DNA of 29,824 bases from an uncultured Collinsella sp. (lineage in GTDB: Bacteria; Actinomycetota; Coriobacteriia; Coriobacteriales; Coriobacteriaceae): assembly GCA_959602875.1 (NCBI GenBank), contig CAUGVQ010000012.1:1-29824 (forward strand). The letters are read 5' to 3'. The position numbers and the translations under genes are program-made. Numbering within the stretch: the stretch's first letter is position 1; the number at the start of each line of letters is the position of its first letter. Shown here piece after piece: positions 21,911 to 29,824 of the stretch. The notes under the pieces were generated by a model. It made no database searches. It saw nothing but the letters and a program-made list of their open reading frames with translations, and was not told where the DNA came from.

Positions 21911-22789
21911 TTAGTACAGCGTACCGCCGCCGAGCTGCTGCTTTTTCACGAGCTCGCCGAGCATCCAGCCCACGGTGTTGGGGTCGAAATGGTCAAAGAT
22001 GCGCGGGAAGGTTGGATCCTCCAGTGTGGCGAACGCGATCATGTCGGCATCATCGAGGGTGAAGTCGAAGACGTCGAAGTTCTGCTCCATGCGGTCGCGG
22101 TGCGTGGACTTGGGGATGACCACGACGCCCTTCTGGATGAGCGCGCGCAGCGTCACCTGCGCGGCGGTCTTGCCGTACTTGGCGCCGATCTGGGTGAGCA
22201 CCTCATTGGTGAAGATGCCGTTCTTGCCCTCGGCAAACGGGCCCCATGCCTCGTGCACCACGCCGTAGCGCTCCATAATCTCGTGCGCGGCGTCCTGCTG
22301 ACGGAAGGGGTGCGTCTCGATCTGGTTGACGGCGGGCGTCACCTCGGCCAGGCTGCAGAGGTCCACCAAGCGCTCCGGATAGCAGTTGGAAACGCCGATG
22401 GCGCGAATCTTGCCCGCCTTGTACGCGTCCTCCATGGCGCGGTAGGCGCCGGGGTAGTCACCCATCATCTGATGGAGCAGCATGAGGTCGATGTAATCGG
22501 TGCCGAGCTTTTTGAGCGACTCGTCAATCGAGGCCGTGGCACGCTCGTAGTTCATGTTGGAGACCCAGACCTTGCTGGTGATGAAGACCTCGTCGCGCGG
22601 GATGCCGCTTTTGCGGACGCCCTCGCCCACGCCCTCTTCGTTGCCGTAGGCCTGTGCGGTGTCGATGAGGCGGTAGCCGACCTCAAGGGCCTCGGCGACG
22701 CAGCGCGCCGTCTCCTCCGGCGGCGTCTGGAACACGCCGTACCCGAGCATAGGCATCTCGATGCCGTTGTTAAGCTTCACAAACTCCAT
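21911..22789 (-). CDS. Aldo/keto reductase
   Basis: This 292-residue NADPH-dependent reductase of the AKR superfamily has the catalytic tetrad in sequence: Asp43 and Tyr48 in LIDTAQAYGNE, Lys73 in FITSKVWV and His106 in LMLLHQMMGD. The nucleotide-binding C-terminal portion includes IPKSTHRDRMEQNFDVFDFTLDD. The pattern resembles the 2,5-diketo-gluconate/methylglyoxal reductase-type branch. The substrate is not determined. ATG 22789 has AAGGGA upstream. It lies 139 bp after a second aldo/keto reductase, separated by a strong stem-loop. The two differ widely in sequence, so they are not a recent duplication. Confidence 0.92.
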   Translation of the reverse strand: MEFVKLNNGIEMPMLGYGVFQTPPEETARCVAEALEVGYRLIDTAQAYGNEEGVGEGVRKSGIPRDEVFITSKVWVSNMNYERATASIDESLKKLGTDYIDLMLLHQMMGDYPGAYRAMEDAYKAGKIRAIGVSNCYPERLVDLCSLAEVTPAVNQIETHPFRQQDAAHEIMERYGVVHEAWGPFAEGKNGIFTNEVLTQIGAKYGKTAAQVTLRALIQKGVVVIPKSTHRDRMEQNFDVFDFTLDDADMIAFATLEDPTFPRIFDHFDPNTVGWMLGELVKKQQLGGGTLY

Positions 22790-22840
22790 GACGCTTCCCT
22801 TCTTGTTGTCGGTCTGTTCGAGTGGATATCGCTTGCAGGA

Positions 22841-22914
22841 CCGTCCGGGGCATTACCTCGGGCGCAAACCCGCAGGCGAAGCCGAGGACGCGCCCGAGGG
22901 AAAGCCCCGGACGG
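22841..22914 (-). other. Bipartite stem-loop between the two aldo/keto reductase genes
   Basis: An outer perfect 11-bp stem pairs CCGTCCGGGGC (22841-22851) with GCCCCGGACGG (22904-22914). Inside it, after a small 4-nt internal loop on each side, a 9-bp stem pairs CCTCGGGCG (22856-22864) with CGCCCGAGG (22891-22899). No T tract follows on the minus strand. It may act as a Rho-aided terminator or as an mRNA processing or stability element that sets different levels of the two enzymes. Confidence 0.55.
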
Positions 22915-22928
22915 CCCCAGTAGGGCGC

Positions 22929-23798
22929 TTACGCCAGCTTGGAATAATCGTTAGTCGCAAGCACGAACGCCGGCGGATCCTCGGGCACCTGGTAGTAGGG
23001 GTGCTGCGGCAGCGCGTTTATGCGCGCCATCTCGTCAGTGGTAAGTTCGAAGTCGAAGATGTCGATGTTGTCGCGCATGTGGGCCGGGTTCAGCGTCTTG
23101 GGGAAGGTGACGTTGCCCTCCTGGAAGCTCCAACGCAGGATGACCTGCGCAGGACTTTTGCCGTACTTCTGGGCGAGCTCGGTGAAGACGGGTTCGGCCA
23201 GAAGACCGGCGTCGCCGTGGCCGAGCGGATACCAGCCTTCAAATACCGCGTCGGAAAGACCGCGCTCGGCAAGCGCCGCCTTGAGCTCGTGCTGGTTGCA
23301 GTAGGGGTTGATCTCCACCTGCAGCACGGCGGGCTTGATCTCAGCAACCGCGAGGATCTCATCGATCTTGTGGATGGGGAAGTTCGAGAGGCCAATGGCG
23401 CGCACCTTGCCCGCGCGCACAGCCTCTTCCATGGCACGCCAGCCAGCGACGTAATCGCCGTAGGGCTGGTGGAACAGCAGCAGGTCAACGTGGTCCATGT
23501 CCAGGCGCTCGAGCGTGGCGTCGATATCCACCTTGCACTGCTCATAGGGGTAGCTCTGCGGGAAGAGCTTCGTGGTCACGAAAAGGTCCTCGCGCGCAAC
23601 GCCCGCGGTCTTGATGGCACGGCCCACGGCAACCTCGTTGAAATAGGCGTTGGCGGTGTCGATATGGGTGTAGCCGGCGGCAAGGGCCTCGGGCAGGTGC
23701 TTCTCAACCTCGGCGGAGGTCATCTGGAAGACGCCGTAGCCGATGACGGGAATCTCAGTGCTGCTCGTTAGCGGAAGGGTGGGGATTTTGATACCCAT
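22929..23798 (-). CDS. Aldo/keto reductase
   Basis: This 289-residue AKR-family enzyme carries the tetrad Asp47 and Tyr52 in HIDTANAYFNE, Lys77 in FVTTKLFPQ and His110 in LLLFHQPYGDY. Later family features are AIGLSNFPIHKIDEIL and FPKTLNPAHMRDNIDIFDFEL. It reduces aldehydes or ketones using NADPH; the natural substrate is unknown. ATG 23798 has AAAGGA 6 nt upstream. It is the first gene of the leftward series and is divergent from a LysR regulator, with three ATGCAT-type inverted repeats between them. This makes it the probable target of that regulator. Confidence 0.92.
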   Translation of the reverse strand: MGIKIPTLPLTSSTEIPVIGYGVFQMTSAEVEKHLPEALAAGYTHIDTANAYFNEVAVGRAIKTAGVAREDLFVTTKLFPQSYPYEQCKVDIDATLERLDMDHVDLLLFHQPYGDYVAGWRAMEEAVRAGKVRAIGLSNFPIHKIDEILAVAEIKPAVLQVEINPYCNQHELKAALAERGLSDAVFEGWYPLGHGDAGLLAEPVFTELAQKYGKSPAQVILRWSFQEGNVTFPKTLNPAHMRDNIDIFDFELTTDEMARINALPQHPYYQVPEDPPAFVLATNDYSKLA

Positions 23799-23833
23799 TA
23801 TCGTTCCTTTCTCTTGTAAGGTATTTTCAATTC

Positions 23834-23849
23834 ATGCATAGAATTGCAT
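23834..23849. promoter_or_regulatory. Putative LysR-family operator 1
   Basis: ATGCATAGAATTGCAT is an inverted repeat (ATGCA-N6-TGCAT) in the divergent space between an aldo/keto reductase and lysR-type gene, 35 bp before the reductase start. Its position over the reductase promoter region fits an activation or repression site. Confidence 0.45.
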
Positions 23850-23868
23850 GGTATAGAGCTGGTGTAAA

Positions 23869-23904
23869 ATGCATTAAGCAGCTAATTGCATGCATGTGGT
23901 GCAT
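23869..23904. promoter_or_regulatory. Putative LysR-family operators 2 and 3
   Basis: Two overlapping inverted repeats lie here. The first is ATGCA-N13-TGCAT (23869-23891, imperfectly palindromic throughout). The second, ATGCATGTGGTGCAT (23890-23904), contains a T-N11-A core, the classic LysR binding pattern. A distal pair plus the proximal site at 23834 resembles the recognition and activation sites of LysR systems. Confidence 0.45.
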
Positions 23905-23964
23905 ATAGCGTCTAGAATGCTCGCGGCGATTGTGGGCATCAAATTCGAAAGGTGAGAGGTAGCC

Positions 23965-24816
23965 ATGGAGTTTGATCAGATGCGTCAGCTCGACGCCATA
24001 GAGCGTTTGGGCACCATGTCGTCGGCTGCCGAGGAGCTACACATATCCCAGCCGGCTCTGAGCCGTTCTATTCAGCGACTTGAGGCCGAGTTGGGCTGCA
24101 CGTTATTTGACCGCGCGGGCCGCCGCATCGAGCTCAACGATGCCGGTCGTGCGGCGGTCGAGGGGGCACGGGCCATCTTGCGTGACGAGAAGGTGCTCCG
24201 GGCGAATGTGGCGGCAGCAGTAGAGCGCGCCCGCGCCCTGCACGTGGCTACGGTCGCGCCGGCACCCCTCTGGCGTCTGACCGCTCTCGCGATGGAGCGT
24301 TTTCCCCAAGAGACGCTCACCTATGAGACGGTGGATGAGCGCGAGGCACTGCGGCAGGTGGATTCCGGTGCAAGCGACTTTGCCATAACGTGCGCGGACC
24401 CGCATCGACCGGGCCTTCAAGCGTGCGAGATCATGCGTGAGAACCTTGCGGTCACGCTGCCGCCCAACCATCCTCTTGCGGCGCGTAAGGAGGTCTCCTT
24501 CGCCGACCTTGCAAACGAGACGTTCCTCATCATGACGAATATCGGTTTCTGGCGCGGTCTGGTCGACCGCGCGATTCCGGATGCCACCTATATCGAGCAG
24601 AACGATCGCATGGTCTTTTCGCAGCTGGCGCGCTCAACTCCGCATTGCACGTTCATCACCGACGCGCCGTTCCAGCGCGACGCTACGCCGGGTCGCGCCA
24701 TCGTTCCCATTTCCGACCCCGCTGCCCATGCGGTGTTTTACCTCGTGACACGTTCGGATGCGAAGGGCACTGCCGGCGCGCTTTTTTCCTGGGCGCGCGA
24801 GGAAGGGCGTCCCTGA
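23965..24816 (+). CDS. LysR-family transcriptional regulator
   Basis: The N-terminal winged helix-turn-helix (about residues 1-60) is clear: QMRQLDAIERLGTMSSAAEELHISQPALSRSIQRLE, then LGCTLFDRAGRRIELNDAG. The C-terminal effector domain (about 90-283) is of the periplasmic-binding-protein type. ATG 23965 has GAGAGG upstream. The gene is divergent from the second aldo/keto reductase, 166 bp away, and by the usual logic of LysR systems regulates it and itself. The effector is unknown, perhaps a carbonyl compound handled by the reductases. A short GGGCG/CGCCC inverted repeat just after the stop could be a weak terminator. Confidence 0.92.
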   Translation: MEFDQMRQLDAIERLGTMSSAAEELHISQPALSRSIQRLEAELGCTLFDRAGRRIELNDAGRAAVEGARAILRDEKVLRANVAAAVERARALHVATVAPAPLWRLTALAMERFPQETLTYETVDEREALRQVDSGASDFAITCADPHRPGLQACEIMRENLAVTLPPNHPLAARKEVSFADLANETFLIMTNIGFWRGLVDRAIPDATYIEQNDRMVFSQLARSTPHCTFITDAPFQRDATPGRAIVPISDPAAHAVFYLVTRSDAKGTAGALFSWAREEGRP

Positions 24817-24942
24817 TGGGCGGTACTGCGCCCTAACCGTTCGCGGAAAGTCTTCGAGCGTGCGGTATCGGTTGAGAGACAATAACAATTTAGCTATCGA
24901 TTCGACGTGCGTCCCGACGGACGCCAGCAGAAAGGGCCTCTT

Positions 24943-25305
24943 ATGAAAATCGCTATTCCCACCATGGGCGCCGGCGGACTTGATTGCGAGCGCTCCGGCC
25001 ACTTTGGCCATTGCGACTGCTTCACGGTGGTGACTGTCGAGGACGGCAAGATTGTCGCAACGGGCATCATCGACAACCCGCCCCATGAGGAGGGCGGTTG
25101 CCTGAGCCTCGTGGGTATCCTCGCCGACGCCGGCATCGACGCCATCGTGGCGGTGGGCATGGGTATGCGGCCCATGATGGGCTTTGCCGAGGCGGGCATC
25201 ACGGTGCTTTACGATGCCGAGACCCCGCGCGTGGGCGACGTCGCGGAGAAGGCCGCCGCGGGTGCGCTGCCCGCGATGGGCGAGGAGCACGCCTGCCACC
25301 ATTAA
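24943..25305 (+). CDS. Dinitrogenase iron-molybdenum cofactor (NifX/NifB-type) domain protein
   Basis: This 120-residue single-domain protein of the NifX/NifB-C family reads MKIAIPTMGAGGLDCERSGHFGHCDCFTVV at the start, with the ligand-binding GHFGH segment. It continues through GGCLSLVGILADAGIDAIVAVGMGMRPMMGF and ends in an EEHACHH His/Cys cluster. Such small proteins bind metal clusters or cofactors, and many occur outside nitrogen fixation. No nif structural gene is present here. ATG 24943 has AAAGGG upstream; the 12 codons upstream of it in frame are not conserved. It is followed 42 bp later by a flavin reductase, with which it may form an operon. A role in metal or Fe-S handling is inferred. 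Confidence 0.9.
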   Translation: MKIAIPTMGAGGLDCERSGHFGHCDCFTVVTVEDGKIVATGIIDNPPHEEGGCLSLVGILADAGIDAIVAVGMGMRPMMGFAEAGITVLYDAETPRVGDVAEKAAAGALPAMGEEHACHH

Positions 25306-25347
25306 TTGGCTGTGCAGTAGGGTAGCGGCTGTTTGCGAGGAGGGCAT

Positions 25348-25878
25348 ATGAGGGAGCATATCGACGTCATCGAGCGCGCGGGCGACATCTTGGGCGCACT
25401 CACGCCCGGGGCGCTGTTCACGGTATGTGTGGACGGCGAGGTGAACACGATGACCATCGGCTGGGGTATGCTCGGCATCGAGTGGCGCAAGCCCGTCTTT
25501 ATCGCCTATATCCGCAACGACCGCTACACGCACGATCTGCTCGAGCGCACGGACTGCTTTACCGTCAACGTGCCCGTGCCGACGGGGGATGCTGAGGCAG
25601 ATGCGCGCGTGCGCCGCGCCCTCGGCTTCTGCGGTTCAAAGAGCGGACGCGATGCGAACAAGGTCGCCGAGCTCGGGCTCACGCTCATCGAGGGCGAGCA
25701 AGTGGACGCGCCGGCCATCGCGGAGCTGCCGCTTACGCTCGAATGTCGCATCATCTACCGTCGCGACCAGGACACCGCGCTTATGCCCGATGAGCTCCGC
25801 CAGGGCGTGTACGGCGACGCACCGGTTTACCACACTGCCTATTACGGTGAGGTCGTGGATGCCTACATTGTGAAATGA
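25348..25878 (+). CDS. Flavin reductase-like domain protein
   Basis: This 176-residue split-barrel flavoprotein has the features ALTPGALFTVCVDGEVNTMTIGWGMLGIEWRKPVFIAYIRNDRYTHDLLERTDCFTVNVP, the typical order for the FMN-binding flavin reductase-like family. The end, VYHTAYYGEVVDAYIVK, corresponds to the family's hH-x-IF-GEV-type closing strand. The protein may reduce free flavin or act on a small redox partner. ATG 25348 has GAGGAGGG a few bases upstream; the preceding TTG 25333 lacks one. It lies between the NifX/NifB-like gene and a DUF389 gene only 7 bp downstream, consistent with one operon. Confidence 0.9.
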   Translation: MREHIDVIERAGDILGALTPGALFTVCVDGEVNTMTIGWGMLGIEWRKPVFIAYIRNDRYTHDLLERTDCFTVNVPVPTGDAEADARVRRALGFCGSKSGRDANKVAELGLTLIEGEQVDAPAIAELPLTLECRIIYRRDQDTALMPDELRQGVYGDAPVYHTAYYGEVVDAYIVK

Positions 25879-25885
25879 GGTGCGC

Positions 25886-26887
25886 ATGACCGGTCTGAGC
25901 AAGATCCTTCTTGGCGGCAGGCTCGAACCCGGAGTGGTGGCGGATGCCGAGCGCGCCAGCTTTGTGAAGGTGGATGACCCCTGGCACCAGTACACCGCGT
26001 TTTTTCTGCGGCTTGTTGCTGCAACGGTCGTTGCTACCGCAGGAATCGCAGCAGACTCCGCAACCGCCGTCATAGGTGCCATGCTCTTGGCGCCGCTCAT
26101 GTCCCCCATGCTTGGTGCCGCGCTCGCCACAGCGCTTGGTCGACCCGCAAAGACGCTCCAGACGCTCGCGCTCACGCTCCTTGGCACGGCGGTGGTCATT
26201 GCTGTGTCAGCCTGTGTGACGGCAATCGTTCCCGTGGCGATTGATCTGAGCACCAACTCCCAGGTTCTAGCCCGCATATTTCCACGGCTTGTCGACCTTA
26301 TCATCGCTCTCGCTGCCGGCTTCATGGCGGCGCTTGCCTCGATTCGCCGTGATATTCCCGGCACGGCGCCCGGTATCGCGCTTTCGGCATCTATTGTTCC
26401 GCCGCTCTGTGTGACGGGAGCGGCGCTCTTTGAGGGGTCGCCCGCCGCCGCTCTCGGATCCTTTCTGCTCTTTGTGACCAACTACGTCGCTATCCAAATT
26501 GCTGGTACGGCGGTATACCTCGCCGCGGGGCTCGGGGCTCGGAAGTTCTCGGTTATTGAGGGCAAGGCGCGCGAGCTTTGGTACATCAGTGTGGGAATCG
26601 CCGCGGTGGTCGTCGTGGCGCTGCTCGCTACGACGAGCATGGACATCGTCCATGAGAACGAGCGGCTGCGCATCGCCCAAGACGAGGTAGGGGCATGGAT
26701 TGAGGGAAGTGACTACCGCGTTTCGAGGCTCGAGTTTGAGGACGGTGAGCTGAGGCTCGAGATTGCGGGCTCGGAGCGCGTGCCCTCTGCCGAGCGGCTG
26801 AACAAGGCGCTCCTTGACGCGGGTCTTCACTTGGATGAGCTTTCCATCGCCGTGGTGGACGAGCAGCGTATTGTGAACACACCATAG
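25886..26887 (+). CDS. DUF389/TIGR00341-family membrane protein
   Basis: This 333-residue protein has about six hydrophobic helices over residues 35-240. The family's conserved segments are ATAGIAADSATAVIGAMLLAPLMSPMLG, PRLVDLIIALAAGFMAALAS, PGTAPGIALSASIVPPLCVTG and LFVTNYVAIQIAGTAVY. A C-terminal soluble domain of about 90 residues, LEFEDGELRLEIAGSERVPSAERLNKALLDAGLHLDEL, follows. The function of DUF389 is unknown; transport or a membrane-stress role is only speculation. The preferred start is ATG 25886 with TGAGG upstream; GTG 25880 is an alternative. It is tightly linked (7 bp) to the flavin reductase, so probably co-transcribed. Confidence 0.88.
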   Translation: MTGLSKILLGGRLEPGVVADAERASFVKVDDPWHQYTAFFLRLVAATVVATAGIAADSATAVIGAMLLAPLMSPMLGAALATALGRPAKTLQTLALTLLGTAVVIAVSACVTAIVPVAIDLSTNSQVLARIFPRLVDLIIALAAGFMAALASIRRDIPGTAPGIALSASIVPPLCVTGAALFEGSPAAALGSFLLFVTNYVAIQIAGTAVYLAAGLGARKFSVIEGKARELWYISVGIAAVVVVALLATTSMDIVHENERLRIAQDEVGAWIEGSDYRVSRLEFEDGELRLEIAGSERVPSAERLNKALLDAGLHLDELSIAVVDEQRIVNTP

Positions 26888-26995
26888 ACGCTGCGGAACG
26901 CCATGGCCCTGCCGGCGAGATTGATATGGTCAGCTAGGGCGCATCTCAAAGCCACAATCGAACAAGGATTGAATATCCCGTGACGGACGGGTGGT

Positions 26996-27009
26996 CGAAC
27001 ACCTGTCCG
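26996..27009. promoter_or_regulatory. LexA-like SOS box upstream of uvrA
   Basis: CGAACACCTGTCCG differs by one base from the Gram-positive/actinobacterial LexA consensus CGAAC-N4-GTTCG. It lies 90 bp before the uvrA start, where SOS boxes are commonly found. A nearby CGAACAAGGATTGA (26959) does not fit. Confidence 0.6.
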
Positions 27010-27099
27010 CCATTGGTGGCGCTAAACTGAATCGTTAGCCGGTAGTTGCCGGCACAATTTCAATACGTTTCGCACCTGGTCCACCGAAAGGGGTTCTCA

Positions 27100-29824
<2,725 letters not shown>

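Noticed and set aside
21911..23798. Two aldo/keto reductases as a recent tandem duplication
   Set aside because: Outside the catalytic segments the two proteins differ widely in sequence and in termini, so they are old paralogues or independent acquisitions.
27034..27051. GTTAGCC upstream of uvrA as a fifth motif site
   Set aside because: Only the first seven bases agree; the rest (GGTAGTTGCCG) breaks the invariant A-G and A-C-T positions, so it was not counted.

Overview
The window is GC-rich bacterial DNA with strong G/C bias at third codon positions, frequent GTG and TTG starts and purine-rich Shine-Dalgarno sites. Gene content (DUF3793 next to flavodoxin, paired YbtPQ-type ABC half-transporters, many flavoproteins, a Tat-type lipoprotein) suggests an anaerobic actinobacterium of class Coriobacteriia (Olsenella/Collinsella-like). 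That assignment is inference from gene content only. I found no rRNA, tRNA, CRISPR array, transposase or prophage. The gene at the left edge lacks its start and uvrA at the right edge lacks its end.

Layout. 1-2712: two FAD-dependent oxidoreductases. 2837-9664 and on to 10747: a block that looks devoted to iron and haem. It holds DUF3793 overlapping flavodoxin, a small membrane protein with a FeoB-associated-like Cys cluster plus an HMA domain, divergent ferrochelatase (hemH), a decayed stretch, and two head-to-tail ABC half-transporters divergent from an AraC regulator. 10889-12565: an orphan Tat-type oligopeptide-binding lipoprotein. 12543-18487: mostly single-gene units (C26 amidotransferase, small P-loop kinase, methyltransferase, tandem GNAT protein, membrane-anchored Notum/pectin-acetylesterase-like hydrolase, TetR regulator, Nim-like flavoprotein). 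18488-20668: an ammonium transporter/PII unit with a palindrome-rich upstream region and a good terminator. 20675-23798: a short foldback element, then a leftward series (histidine phosphatase, NTF2-like protein, two aldo/keto reductases), with a divergent LysR regulator at 23965. 24943-26887: NifX/NifB-like protein, flavin reductase and DUF389 membrane protein in tight tandem. 27100-end: uvrA behind a LexA-like box.

The main finding is regulatory. An asymmetric 18-bp motif, GWTARCCWWAGNWWACTY, occurs four times, always between genes: twice before DUF3793-flavodoxin, once between the HMA protein and hemH (overlapping a promoter-like TTGGGA-N17-TATACT), and once between the ABC transporter and the AraC gene. 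It ties these separate units into one candidate regulon. The motif contains a piece resembling a DtxR/IdeR half-site (TAACCTAA), but its asymmetry and its place beside araC also fit an AraC-family operator. The likely theme is iron limitation: flavodoxin in place of ferredoxin, siderophore/haem-type import, metal binding and haem synthesis. Other notable points are a PII protein with Val at the usual uridylylation site, a twin palindrome upstream of amt, and a ferrochelatase resembling the Gram-negative HemH type.
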